64,000 nt of DNA from Bdellovibrio sp. SKB1291214. Lineage in GTDB: Bacteria > Bdellovibrionota > Bdellovibrionia > Bdellovibrionales > Bdellovibrionaceae. This document shows positions 51,383-60,491 of this stretch, in pieces. Position 1 is the stretch's first letter. Each line of letters opens with the position of its first letter. Position numbers and translations under genes: made by a program. The notes beneath the pieces were generated by a model that saw nothing but the letters and a program-made list of their open reading frames with translations, was not told the DNA's origin and searched no databases. The stretch covers positions 62,001-126,000 of the forward strand of contig NZ_CP106855.1 in NCBI RefSeq assembly GCF_002209355.2, in the 5' to 3' direction.

Positions 51383-52330
51383 CTATTCGGCGACCTTCAC
51401 CAAATCAGCCTCGTAATAACAGCCTTTTCTCAACTTTCCAGAGCGGAATGTTTCGTCATCCAAGGACACCACCACGCCCCTTTCAGTTTGCTTCAAACGA
51501 ATGCGCACACCTTGTTTATTACCGACAGACCAAGCACCACGGATATTAGCTGCCCAACCCTCTCCGCCAGAAGTCACAGCAAAGGCGCCAGCAGTATCAT
51601 TGTCATTGTGAGTTTCATAATTCATGACAGAATGACTGGCAGTTTTATAGGAGGATGCGAAATCCACTCGGTGAGTTTCATCTTTGGCGTTGGCGGTTTT
51701 AATAATGACACTTTTGAGACCCGCAAAGTTATACAAAAGACAATAATTAGTTCCAACTTCCTGCACACGGGGCTTGCCTTCAATCGCATAGCTTCCCAAG
51801 AATGCATCGAAGGGATTTGGAGTCTCCGCAAGCGAAGATGAATCAATGCGAATCATATCCGCTTCATAATAACAGCCCGTTTTCAGATTCCCTGCACCGA
51901 AGCTTTCATCTTTGACCAAAATCTTGAGACCCGATTCAGATTTTATCAGAGTCAAAATCGTGTGCTGCTTATTGACGAATCTCCAAGAACCGCGAGCACT
52001 GGCTGCCCAACCCTCGCCTCCAGATGTTTCTGCAAAGTCACCTGTAGAGGCCACGTCGTTGGAGTGTTGGAATTCTTGAACTTGAAAAAGAGACTCCTTA
52101 GGACCCGCTACGAAGCGAATTTGATGAGTCTCGAACAAGCTATCGCTGGCCTTCACCGTCATGCTTTCAAGATCTTTCCAGCGATAGCGATCACAAGTGG
52201 CAGCACGAACATTATTAATGCGTTTTGCACCAACAACTTTGTAAGAGCCGACAAAAGCATCGAAAGGATTTTGAGTTTCGGCAAAGGCTGAAGCCGAAAA
52301 TAATAAAAGCAGAGAGACGATGAACTTCAT
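51383..52330 (-). CDS. Secreted protein with two tandem copies of one domain
   Basis: A 315-residue exported protein (signal 1-17, FIVSLLLLFSASAFA). Two copies of a ~148-residue domain follow: residues 18-167 and 168-315. Both start ETxNPFDAFxGSY and end GCYYEADxxx; each keeps two Cys that could bridge the first and last strands, and the block SGGEGWAA. The copies differ by roughly half, so the duplication is old. The motif resembles lipocalin-like or all-beta folds, but no family is recognised. GGAGA lies ahead of the ATG. Function unknown. Confidence 0.72.
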   Translation of the reverse strand: MKFIVSLLLLFSASAFAETQNPFDAFVGSYKVVGAKRINNVRAATCDRYRWKDLESMTVKASDSLFETHQIRFVAGPKESLFQVQEFQHSNDVASTGDFAETSGGEGWAASARGSWRFVNKQHTILTLIKSESGLKILVKDESFGAGNLKTGCYYEADMIRIDSSSLAETPNPFDAFLGSYAIEGKPRVQEVGTNYCLLYNFAGLKSVIIKTANAKDETHRVDFASSYKTASHSVMNYETHNDNDTAGAFAVTSGGEGWAANIRGAWSVGNKQGVRIRLKQTERGVVVSLDDETFRSGKLRKGCYYEADLVKVAE

Positions 52331-52365
52331 GGTGTGTTCTCCTGATGGAATTCAGGAAAATCACA

Positions 52366-53274
52366 TCAAGAACGCAGCTCCTGCGCAACTAAAAATGGAA
52401 TACCCAACAGCTTTTTAGTATCACCATAATCCCAAGCTGTTGAAATCATTGCGGCCGCGAAGGCCCACGCCTTCATTTTCTGCATATCGAAGTTGATATG
52501 CTCATTGAGAATCTCCATTCGACGTTCCAAGGTTTTCCTTAAAGGTCGATTCACGGGATAAGAATCCAAAGGATTGTACATCATCACGGCCATCTCAAAT
52601 GTTGGATCACCGACATAGCCGTGGGGATCAATGACTTTCCAAGAATGCTTATGTTTCAAAACATTGTCGTGATGAAGATCGCCATGAAGAAGGCAATCCT
52701 GGGAACGATCCAGAGTCAGCTCCGAGATGATTCCCTTGGCTTTGTCTAACATGCGTGAATCAACAGCGCCCTTTAGAACGTCCAAGTCCTTAGAAAGTTC
52801 CGCGATATGCTTAAAGGCACCACTGATGATCGAGCGCGAGTTCAACTCGCGGATCATGTTCGCAAGAATGATCGTCTGCTCGTCGTCACTGAACTGTTTT
52901 GATTGTTTCAATGTCTCGCCGGGAATTAAACGCTCCATCAGGGTGGCACCAAGCGCTTTGTCGGATTCAATAACTTGAGCCGCAACCCCACCAAAGTGGC
53001 GCAGCCATTGGCGCTCACGATCTAAAGATTCAATGTCGCAACCCGTTTTAACGACGACTTCAATGCCGTCAGATTTACGGATCGAGGTCCCCACAAAATG
53101 AAAGGATAAATTGTCGAGGGGCTTGATGGGCTCAAGATTCCAAAGCGCTTCAATCTTTTGAATATGAGAGGGAAATTGTAAAAGCCACTGCTCCCCCTGG
53201 GCTTTCCAAGTGGTCACGATGTTCTTATAAAGATTTGAATCGCGAGAGATCAAAAAAGTCCTCCCATCCTGCAA
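52366..53274 (-). CDS. APH(6)-like phosphotransferase
   Basis: A 302-residue kinase of the aminoglycoside/hydroxyurea phosphotransferase family (APH_6). Catalytic HGDLHHDNVL and metal-binding VIDPHGYVGDPTFE are intact, and the N-terminal substrate domain has VVKTGCDIESLDRERQW. The family includes streptomycin 6-kinases, but chromosomal members often have other substrates, so resistance is not proven. The longest start is TTG 53274; TTG 53253 with GGGAGG ahead is more likely. It is 3-24 bases after the DOPA dioxygenase-like gene, in the same operon. Confidence 0.85.
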   Translation of the reverse strand: MQDGRTFLISRDSNLYKNIVTTWKAQGEQWLLQFPSHIQKIEALWNLEPIKPLDNLSFHFVGTSIRKSDGIEVVVKTGCDIESLDRERQWLRHFGGVAAQVIESDKALGATLMERLIPGETLKQSKQFSDDEQTIILANMIRELNSRSIISGAFKHIAELSKDLDVLKGAVDSRMLDKAKGIISELTLDRSQDCLLHGDLHHDNVLKHKHSWKVIDPHGYVGDPTFEMAVMMYNPLDSYPVNRPLRKTLERRMEILNEHINFDMQKMKAWAFAAAMISTAWDYGDTKKLLGIPFLVAQELRS

Positions 53275-53277
53275 GGG

Positions 53278-53658
53278 CTAATCTTTGAAGACCTCGTAAT
53301 TGAGATCTACCTGTGGGCCCAACCACATCGCTGCCTGAGTATGATCATAAAGATCATCACCCGTTAGCTCGTGAACTAAGACCGACAAATCACCGCGTTC
53401 GCGCATTAACCATAATACCACGTCGGTGAATTTCTCTTTGGGAAAATTAATTTCAAACATAGGAACCGGATGAGGTCCAATAGGTTCTGGAATCAGATGC
53501 CCAGTGAAAACTTCTTGATCTTTGAATGAGACAATCGCCTTCTGACGAAGTGACTCCGCAAATTCCATTTGATCCGCACTAAAGTAAACGTGCGCATCAA
53601 ACTGCCTCGGGAATCCCTCCGGCAGCAGCTTAGAATTTACCTTGTAGGACTTTTCCAT
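53278..53658 (-). CDS. DOPA 4,5-dioxygenase family protein
   Basis: A 126-residue cytoplasmic protein with the family pattern: AHVYFSADQMEFAESL, EPIGPHPVPMFEINFP, LWLMRERGDLSVL and HELTGDDLYDHTQAAMWLG, where His/Asp residues bind iron. Such enzymes open catechol rings (extradiol cleavage); the natural substrate in bacteria is usually unknown. ATG 53658 has GAGGGA ahead; a longer frame to 53706 would run into the repeat element, so it is rejected. Next gene APH-like, previous gene heptose kinase on the same strand. Confidence 0.82.
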   Translation of the reverse strand: MEKSYKVNSKLLPEGFPRQFDAHVYFSADQMEFAESLRQKAIVSFKDQEVFTGHLIPEPIGPHPVPMFEINFPKEKFTDVVLWLMRERGDLSVLVHELTGDDLYDHTQAAMWLGPQVDLNYEVFKD

Positions 53659-53680
53659 TTTGGCATTTCCCTCTATTGAA

Positions 53681-53801
53681 AAGCGGTCAAAAAGGTTCAG
53701 ATGCAAGGCGGAGGGTTATCCCCGCAGCGTAGGTGTGCTAATGCACGTCGGAGCGAGGAGACAGCCCGACAACGCAGCAGGTGGACCTTTTTCACCGCTT
53801 T
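53681..53801. repeat. REP-like mobile-looking intergenic element
   Basis: About 121 bases bounded by near-inverted ends (AAGCGGTCAAAAAGGTTCAGATGC on the left, GCAGGTGGACCTTTTTCACCGCTT on the right). The interior (GCAAGGCGGAGG, ACGCAGCAGGTGG) resembles short repeats common in delta-proteobacteria genomes. It separates the heptose kinase gene from the DOPA-like gene, abutting the former's stop. Confidence 0.7.
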
Positions 53802-54829
53802 TAATGGACTTCGTTGATGTATTCGATAAGCTCTGGGATTTCACAAGGGACGCAACCGACTTTGCCGACGACAACGCCGGCGGCATTATTCGCTAGCATG
53901 CAGCTGTGAACCAACGAAAGGCCGCTGACCAAGCCCAATGCCAGGGCCGCGATGACAGTGTCACCCGCACCTGTAACGTCGAAAACTTTTTGAGCGTAGG
54001 TTGGAACTTCGGTGATTTGATCGCCCGAGAAAATCGTCATACCGTCTTTACCACGAGTCAGAACGACTTCTTTAGCGCCCGTGATTTTTTGCAGAGCACG
54101 GCCGACTTCCACAACCTTGTTCGGGTTGCCTTTCAAGTCGTCGAAATCAAGCCCCGTCAACACAACAGCTTCGTCATAGTTAGGTTTGATCAAATCAACA
54201 CCTTGATAGAAGTTGCCTGGATTATTGCGGTGTGGATCGACCATCAATTTTTTGCCAGCTTTTTTGCAGATCTCAGAAACCTTGGCTACCACATTGCGAG
54301 AGATCACGCCTTTAGCATAATCCTCGATGATCACGCAGTCAGCGGCAGCGACATGCTTTTCCACCATCGCCAATAGTTTCAATTCAGTTTGCTCGGATAG
54401 GTATTTTTTTAATTCATAATCCACACGTACCAAGTGGTGATGACCTGTCATCACGCGAGTTTTGCGTGTTGTTGGACGCTCTTTATCCACGATCATGTAT
54501 TCCCAGCTGACGCCGTTTTTCACACTTAATTCTTTAAGCAAGCTTGCTCCTGTGTCGTCCCCCACCACAGAAACCATCATCGGAACACCGCCAAGACTTG
54601 CGACATTTTGTGCGACGTTGGCAGCAAGACCCAAACGTTTGTCTTCGCCGTCCACTTCAAGAACTGGAACTGGAGCTTCAGGGCTGATGCGGCGAACTTG
54701 CCCCATCACATATTCGTCCAAACCAACGTCCCCGATGATGAGGATTTTTCTGCCTTTCAAAGCAGGGATCTGCTTGATCAAAAGGTCTTTTTCTTGAGGT
54801 CCTAATTTGGCTTGTACAGGTGCTGTCAT
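53801..54829 (-). CDS. rfaE1: D-glycero-beta-D-manno-heptose-7-phosphate kinase (RfaE1/HldA type)
   Basis: A 342-residue ribokinase-like enzyme that phosphorylates heptose-7-phosphate for ADP-heptose and LPS core synthesis. IIGDVGLDEYVMGQV and ISPEAPVPVLE at the start, NVASLGG, and KVFDVTGAGDTVIAALALGL (GAGD) are the markers. It lacks the C-terminal nucleotidyltransferase domain of HldE, so a separate HldC/RfaE2 is needed. ATG 54829 has GGAG ahead; a 54877 start is less likely. Its stop lies at the edge of a REP-like element. Divergent from the AlkB-like gene. Confidence 0.92.
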   Translation of the reverse strand: MTAPVQAKLGPQEKDLLIKQIPALKGRKILIIGDVGLDEYVMGQVRRISPEAPVPVLEVDGEDKRLGLAANVAQNVASLGGVPMMVSVVGDDTGASLLKELSVKNGVSWEYMIVDKERPTTRKTRVMTGHHHLVRVDYELKKYLSEQTELKLLAMVEKHVAAADCVIIEDYAKGVISRNVVAKVSEICKKAGKKLMVDPHRNNPGNFYQGVDLIKPNYDEAVVLTGLDFDDLKGNPNKVVEVGRALQKITGAKEVVLTRGKDGMTIFSGDQITEVPTYAQKVFDVTGAGDTVIAALALGLVSGLSLVHSCMLANNAAGVVVGKVGCVPCEIPELIEYINEVH

Positions 54830-54934
54830 TTTTTCACTCCAAAAGGCTTTTTTAGCGGATTGATAGCCCGCTGTCACCCCTTTAAGAATGCGGCAGCTGG
54901 CAATAAAAGCCCCTTTATGTTAAATAGTCTGCCT

Positions 54935-55843
54935 ATGTTCAAATCCAAAGGCAAACCTCAGGGCAAAGGCCCTGCATTCAAATCACCTTCCCGTAGCGGA
55001 AAGCCGGGCCATCGCAATGGCGACGAGCGCAAAGCCACTGCGAATTTGATTTATGAACAAAACTACATCAGCCCTAGGGAAAAAGAAGAAATTCTTAATT
55101 ATTTGAACACGCTCTACCCCATCTGGGAAATGCGTTACTCTAAAAACAATCCTCCACCTGAAAACCAAAAGCAAAGACCCCTTCTGCGTCCCGTTTACTG
55201 GTTGGGTAACTGGCAATTTGCTTGCCTGAATTACTATCATCCACCAAAAGGTATCTATAATCGCTGCGTAACTGGCGAACGCTATCCCGCGATTTTGCAG
55301 TATTTGGTTCAGAAAATTGAAAGCTTAGTGAAAGAGAAATTCGATCCCCGCGATATTCCCCGTGGATGGACATTGAACACCTGCTTGATTAATTACTATG
55401 GCAATCAAATCCAAGAGGACGGCAAGAAGGTCGACTGCGCCCGCGTGGGAGAGCATAAAGACTTTGAACCTGGCCCCGTTGCCTCGATCTCTTTTGGTGA
55501 GCGTGCGCTTTTTCAATTCGTTTCCAGCAAGGGTACGGAATCCAAATCAGACGTGGTTTTGCAACAGTGGTTGGACGATAGCTCTTTGCAAATTTTTGGT
55601 GGCGAAAAATTTAAAAAGCAACTTTTCCACCGCGTGCAACGTGTGGAAGACAAAAATGATCAGGTATTCCCACTGAACGACATTCAAAATTTTGAAACTC
55701 GCAGAATCAATTTCACATTCCGCTATGTACCTGACGAACACATCGTTCCCTTCAAAAAGCTCTCTGCAGAAGCCCAAGAGGACGTTCAACAGTATATGGA
55801 AAAACTCGCGGAAAAATCGCCTTTCTTTAAATCACAGCTCTAG
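54935..55843 (+). CDS. AlkB-like 2-oxoglutarate/Fe(II) dioxygenase
   Basis: A 302-residue protein. A basic Gly/Lys/Pro tail (about 1-30) leads to a 2OG-Fe(II) dioxygenase domain: the iron ligands HxD are in GEHKDFEPG and His in LFHRVQRV, and the 2OG-binding Arg is in RRINFTFRYV. ISFGERALFQF is a typical AlkB-like segment. AlkB relatives repair alkylated DNA or RNA, or act on proteins. Its substrate is unknown. The start is uncertain: ATG 54935 is used, with ATG 54917 also possible; neither has a good ribosome site. Divergent from rfaE1. Confidence 0.85.
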   Translation: MFKSKGKPQGKGPAFKSPSRSGKPGHRNGDERKATANLIYEQNYISPREKEEILNYLNTLYPIWEMRYSKNNPPPENQKQRPLLRPVYWLGNWQFACLNYYHPPKGIYNRCVTGERYPAILQYLVQKIESLVKEKFDPRDIPRGWTLNTCLINYYGNQIQEDGKKVDCARVGEHKDFEPGPVASISFGERALFQFVSSKGTESKSDVVLQQWLDDSSLQIFGGEKFKKQLFHRVQRVEDKNDQVFPLNDIQNFETRRINFTFRYVPDEHIVPFKKLSAEAQEDVQQYMEKLAEKSPFFKSQL

Positions 55844-55919
55844 ATACGGACACCAAAAGGGTGTTCGTACCTGTGGGTATGATCCTTGATGAGTTAGTTT
55901 CTTGTGGATGGAGAATGCC

Positions 55920-56867
55920 ATGAGAAGCAACCTATTGAAGCATTTGACTAGTTTATCGACAATGACGCCGCCAAGGGTGTCACTGCCTGTTTTTGTGGCT
56001 CTTTTGGCACTTTACAGCCTTCCCTCCCAAGCTATCGTGGGAGGTCAATTGGTTCCCCCTTCTGCGGAGCTAGCGAAACACACTGTTGCCATTTATGCTG
56101 CATCGAACGCATCGACTTGTACTGGAACTTTGATTGCTCCGGATATTGTGGTGACCGCAGCTCACTGTTTGATCCGTCCTAAGGGTGACCTGACAGTGAT
56201 TTTCGGTACTGACTCTGTCGAGGCTTTGAAGGACTCCTCTCGCACTCGCAAAGTGATTGCAACAGCAATCAGTCCTGAATTTTCTAGATCTGAATACGGC
56301 GATCTTGGCTTAATCAAAATGGCTTCACCAGCCCCTGCGGGTTATACACCCGTGCCTTACGCTAAAAGTGTGATGACTCCCGAAAGTATCTTGATGGCAA
56401 CTTCTTCGATGACGACGGTAGGCTTGGGCGAGCACGTTTCATTTACTTTCGAAAAACCTTTTATTCTTGCGGGATATGGTTTTTTCAAACAAGAGACCAT
56501 CAAAGTAGATCGCAATGATCCCCGTCTGCAACCTGCCATTCAAGAAGGTCGAGGTGGCTGCAACGATTATAAAACTGTCTGCAGAATCGAAATTATCGGT
56601 CATGATAAAAAACTGCGCGTGACTTCCGTTCTGATGCAAACCATGAATCCTATGGCGTTGATCTTAGACGAAACACACGGCCGTGGCACTTGCTATGGGG
56701 ATTCGGGTGGACCGGCATTTGTTTTAGATGAAAATAAACGCTTTATTCTGGTGGGTGTAAATAGCGGTGGAGATGGTTCGGGAGATTGCGGTCACGCTCC
56801 TGGAATCAAATCTCTGGTTTCCTATTTTGCACCTTGGATCGAAGACACGATCAGATCTGGTTTCTAA
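55920..56867 (+). CDS. Secreted trypsin-like serine protease
   Basis: A 315-residue exported S1-family protease. Triad: His82 (VVTAAHC), Asp128 (EYGDLGLIK), Ser262 (GDSGGPAF). The predicted signal cut (SLPSQA|IVGG, I39) leaves the mature enzyme starting exactly at the IVGG activation motif, so no propeptide is seen. The residue six before Ser262 is Gly256, not Asp, so it is probably not trypsin-specific. Four Cys include CTGT near 67 and GTCYG. GGAG lies ahead of ATG 55920. Its last 17 bases overlap the convergent GMC oxidoreductase gene. Confidence 0.92.
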   Translation: MRSNLLKHLTSLSTMTPPRVSLPVFVALLALYSLPSQAIVGGQLVPPSAELAKHTVAIYAASNASTCTGTLIAPDIVVTAAHCLIRPKGDLTVIFGTDSVEALKDSSRTRKVIATAISPEFSRSEYGDLGLIKMASPAPAGYTPVPYAKSVMTPESILMATSSMTTVGLGEHVSFTFEKPFILAGYGFFKQETIKVDRNDPRLQPAIQEGRGGCNDYKTVCRIEIIGHDKKLRVTSVLMQTMNPMALILDETHGRGTCYGDSGGPAFVLDENKRFILVGVNSGGDGSGDCGHAPGIKSLVSYFAPWIEDTIRSGF

Positions 56868-58593
56868 TTCTTTCAACTGCGCGCTCGGCCAATGCTGAAA
56901 TCGTCAGTAAGGGATTCACCCCGAGCGCCGTGGGTACGATGGACCCATCTAAAACATATAATCCCTCGTGCAGAGTGCCGTCAGCTTGATAGACTTGCCC
57001 CCACTGATTGACCACTCCATCTTTTACCGAATCAGCCATTACACAACCACCTAAGGGATGCACGGTCACAAGATTTTTCCCATTGATCAATAACGTTCGC
57101 GGGTTCATCACAAAGTTCCCACCAAGCGCTTCAGATTGTCGCTTCATAGCGCGGTCAATGGTGGGATAGATGGGATCAGATTTCACTTCAGGCCAAATCA
57201 CACGGATTCGTCCCTTGCGATCTAATTTTAATTTACCATCGGCACGATCATGCCCCATACCCAAATACACCATCGAATAATTCAGAGCGCCCTTTTCAAT
57301 GTCTTTTGAAAGCACAATATCACGGGCCACGCGCAAGTATCGAGCCGCAGAGATTTTCCACTTGGCAACACCCATTGCCAGACGCAGAGGAATAGCAAAT
57401 GCGCCAGGAAAGGTGCCCTCTTCAATAATGAAACGATCAAATAGGTTTTTACGGTTGCGATAATCAGCTATCGAATAAATCACAGCACCCGGTTTCATAT
57501 CCACGCGAATTTTGCTAGCCGAAGAAAAACCAATCGCGTTCGTTCTGTAAGCGGTGTTAAAGGAAAGCCCTAGTACATCGCCATTGCCGGAAAATCTTTT
57601 TCCCAATTGTCCAGAGAGACTCAGACCTTGCTCTTGAGACACTAACAACACTCGAGAACTGCCCATTGTCCCTGCGGACAATATGACTTTGCCAGCGATG
57701 ATACTTTTTCGAACGCGTTCGCCATTCTTTGAAACGTACAGACAATGAACTTTGTAACCGCGATCTAGTTTTTCAATCCACAGTACTTCCATCTGTGTGT
57801 AAATTTCAGCTCCTTGGTTTTTAGCTAAAGGCAGATAATTCATATTCAAAGTGTTTTTGGCACCGGTATTACAGCCTGAACAACAGTTACCACACTCGAT
57901 GCATCGGGGCTGAGTCACGCCTTGCTGTTGCCTCTGTTGCCCATAGAGATTTACTGCGATCGGTGGATAAATCAGATTCACACCTAACTTGTCAGCTGCG
58001 TATTCCTGAGCACGAACCTTGGCACTTTGCAGGCGTTCCGAATTGTAGGCTTGCCCTTGCAGAACTTGTTTCACCCGAGAATAGTATTTTTCGAAGGCGC
58101 CACTTTGCACTTCTTCTACAATGGCAGCTGGCCAGTGTGGCGACCGAAATGTATCCCGATCAGGACGGACCATCGCCCCTGCATTGATCAGCGAGGTTCC
58201 CCCAAGACCGTTTCCATTCAAAACGTCCATCTCGTGATTCGCATGAATTTCAAAAAGTCCCAGTGGATGACGAGCACAACGAATGTCTCGCCGAACCTGA
58301 TTAAACTTTTCCACAAAAGATCCTGGGGGCCTTTCGGGACCTCGCTCAATAACAGCCAGGCGACAGGTGCCCGCCAACCGAGCGGCACTGATCGATCCCC
58401 CGTATCCCGAACCAATCACAAGAACATCATAGTATTCCCGCAAATCCGAAATAGGATTCGTCAGCTCACGATAGCTACTCTTTAACGGAACATACTTAAC
58501 CCGAGGTTCAGCCGATGCTGAACGCGAAGCCAAGGCGCTAAAAAGCCCACCGACAATTCCGGTTTTAAGAAAGCCACGACGAGATATATCCAT
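56851..58593 (-). CDS. Tat-exported GMC-family oxidoreductase
   Basis: A 580-residue FAD enzyme. The N terminus is a Tat signal (ISRRGFLKTGIVGGLFSA). The FAD-binding GSGYGGSISAARLA and ERGPERPPGSF follow, with a C-terminal GMC block (NLVTVHPLGGCVMADS, DGSIVPTALGVNPLLTISA). This is nearest to cholesterol oxidase-like GMC enzymes; the CxxCxxxC group (CIECGNCCSGCNTG) around residue 230 is a distinctive feature of that branch and may hold an iron-sulfur cluster. It acts in the periplasm. Sterol substrate is unlikely to be certain. ATG 58593 is used. Confidence 0.87.
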   Translation of the reverse strand: MDISRRGFLKTGIVGGLFSALASRSASAEPRVKYVPLKSSYRELTNPISDLREYYDVLVIGSGYGGSISAARLAGTCRLAVIERGPERPPGSFVEKFNQVRRDIRCARHPLGLFEIHANHEMDVLNGNGLGGTSLINAGAMVRPDRDTFRSPHWPAAIVEEVQSGAFEKYYSRVKQVLQGQAYNSERLQSAKVRAQEYAADKLGVNLIYPPIAVNLYGQQRQQQGVTQPRCIECGNCCSGCNTGAKNTLNMNYLPLAKNQGAEIYTQMEVLWIEKLDRGYKVHCLYVSKNGERVRKSIIAGKVILSAGTMGSSRVLLVSQEQGLSLSGQLGKRFSGNGDVLGLSFNTAYRTNAIGFSSASKIRVDMKPGAVIYSIADYRNRKNLFDRFIIEEGTFPGAFAIPLRLAMGVAKWKISAARYLRVARDIVLSKDIEKGALNYSMVYLGMGHDRADGKLKLDRKGRIRVIWPEVKSDPIYPTIDRAMKRQSEALGGNFVMNPRTLLINGKNLVTVHPLGGCVMADSVKDGVVNQWGQVYQADGTLHEGLYVLDGSIVPTALGVNPLLTISALAERAVERIRNQI

Positions 58594-58662
58594 CCCTAAA
58601 GAAGACCGCAGAAACGCGAAGAATGAAATCTCCCCCAAAAGACAATGCAGAAAGACAGGTAA

Positions 58663-60378
58663 CTATTGAGCAACAGCCCAACTAACCTGCAAGTTCGGTT
58701 TACCGGCAATATCGACGACGTTGACGCTTAGGTTTTGATTGACCCACCGAACGATCATTTCTTTTTCAGAATTTGTTAATGTCGGATTGTGGAATCTAAA
58801 ATCGAATTCAGACAAGGGTAAGCTGAAGCTTAAGGATTTCGCTTTTCCTTTTGAATTCTTAAGTTCAATTTCCAAGTTTACAAAGTTTGCTTTTTTACCC
58901 GGCTCTTCGACTTTATATGATGTCGTGGTCGTACCGGCAAAAAAATCTCTCCACTCGTCATCAGTCAGCTCCATATTCAATTTATTTTGACGCATTTTGA
59001 AATTCGGAGAGTGTGACAAAACATAAGACTGCATCATTGAGCTTGAAAGTTTCCAGTCATAGGCGACTGGAAGTGTGCAGTGATAGCCTTCGGCGAATTC
59101 AACAACGCGGATGTTTTTGCTGTCGACTTTCAAAACTTTATTCACGATCTTTTGCGAATTGATAGCATAAGGCACTAAGTAATCATGATCCGTTGCCCAG
59201 ATCATCACAGGCTCTTGCACGTCTTTGTAATACGGCCAGAAATTATTCAAAGCCCAGAAATTTTCGCTATCCTTCATTCCCGGTGGCAACTTTACAGAGG
59301 AAATATAAGAAAGACCCCCATGATAAGTTCTAACAACTTCAGAAACGGCTTTGCTTAGATATTTAAAACTCTCGTATTGAACCATTCCAGGAAGTTTTTC
59401 TTCGATCCCACGCAGACGACGACGTCCCCACAAATCGATGAATGCCGAGCGTGTGCCACTTCCGGTTAATGCCTCCATTGTCTCTTTCAAATTAACTACG
59501 GGGCAAAGGGCAAAGAAGCTTTGGATCAAAGGCGCATTGGCAGGTGAATTATATTTATTCAACAAAGAAGCAAATAAAACACCAGGACCGCCTAAGCTCA
59601 TACCCATAACATGGACACTGTCGACAATACGAGACAGTGGCTCTGTCGGATTGCGCAGCATCTGTGCGATTAAAATATTTTGAATACCTTCGTCATAACC
59701 GCCGAAGGAAAACTGATTGTTGTTCGCGATAAAATCGGCGCTTGTTAGATTTTCCAATAGCAGCACATTGAACGGTGACTGTTCGAATAACATCATCATC
59801 CACGCACGTTCAGGTCGAAAATCTTCGATGCTTGAAAAAATACCCGATCTAAAAATCACCAATGGACGACGTTTGGAATCTCCTTTAAGGGCCAATAAAC
59901 CTTTTACTTTAACGTTCCCTGGAAGATTGATCACCACGCGACGAAGAAACGGATGATCATAAGAGTCGTAACGCATTGTTAGATAGCGTCGGACATTTAC
60001 CAGCTCTCCCAAGTCATGAGTCTGCAATTGCGAGCCGCACTCTTGGAGATATTTCTGCACCAAACCACCCTGCAATTGTGCAGAAGCAGCTACACGTGGA
60101 TCTTGTAAACGTGATGACCATAGTGTGCTGTTGCACTTATCAGTGACTAAAAGGCCCTCACCCGTGGGCGTCCAGCCTAGGATACCTTCGAATAGAAAGT
60201 TCAAAACTGCTGGATAACGCCCCGGGGCGTCAGCAAGAATAGGGTTATCGATTGCTGGAAACCAAATACGCGGGCTTTGAAACTGCTCGATGAACGCCTG
60301 TTGAGGTGTTGTTGGCTTTTGCGCAAAAGAGAAAAATGGAACTGCAAAGATGATGAAAACTATTAGACAACGAGACAT
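58663..60378 (-). CDS. Secreted alpha/beta hydrolase-like protein
   Basis: A 571-residue exported protein (signal CLIVFIIFAVPFFSFAQ). The nucleophile elbow is visible in VHVMGMSLGGPGVL, with the strand VIFRSGIFSSIEDFRP before it and a later ATDHDYLVPYAI that could hold the Asp/His. C-terminal 120 residues (SYKVEEPGKKANFVN) are a separate beta-rich part. Esterase or peptidase activity is likely but the substrate is unknown. ATG 60378 lacks a strong ribosome site. It lies 69 bases upstream of the GMC oxidoreductase gene on the same strand, so the two may be co-transcribed. Confidence 0.75.
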   Translation of the reverse strand: MSRCLIVFIIFAVPFFSFAQKPTTPQQAFIEQFQSPRIWFPAIDNPILADAPGRYPAVLNFLFEGILGWTPTGEGLLVTDKCNSTLWSSRLQDPRVAASAQLQGGLVQKYLQECGSQLQTHDLGELVNVRRYLTMRYDSYDHPFLRRVVINLPGNVKVKGLLALKGDSKRRPLVIFRSGIFSSIEDFRPERAWMMMLFEQSPFNVLLLENLTSADFIANNNQFSFGGYDEGIQNILIAQMLRNPTEPLSRIVDSVHVMGMSLGGPGVLFASLLNKYNSPANAPLIQSFFALCPVVNLKETMEALTGSGTRSAFIDLWGRRRLRGIEEKLPGMVQYESFKYLSKAVSEVVRTYHGGLSYISSVKLPPGMKDSENFWALNNFWPYYKDVQEPVMIWATDHDYLVPYAINSQKIVNKVLKVDSKNIRVVEFAEGYHCTLPVAYDWKLSSSMMQSYVLSHSPNFKMRQNKLNMELTDDEWRDFFAGTTTTSYKVEEPGKKANFVNLEIELKNSKGKAKSLSFSLPLSEFDFRFHNPTLTNSEKEMIVRWVNQNLSVNVVDIAGKPNLQVSWAVAQ

Positions 60379-60491
60379 AGGTCTAATTGTGGGGAAAAAG
60401 AACCACCGAGTCATCAGCTATTTTTCCCGGGTGACACTGAGTATTTACTTCAATAAACTGCCAGCGTGTATTTTTAAGGAGACACATTATC

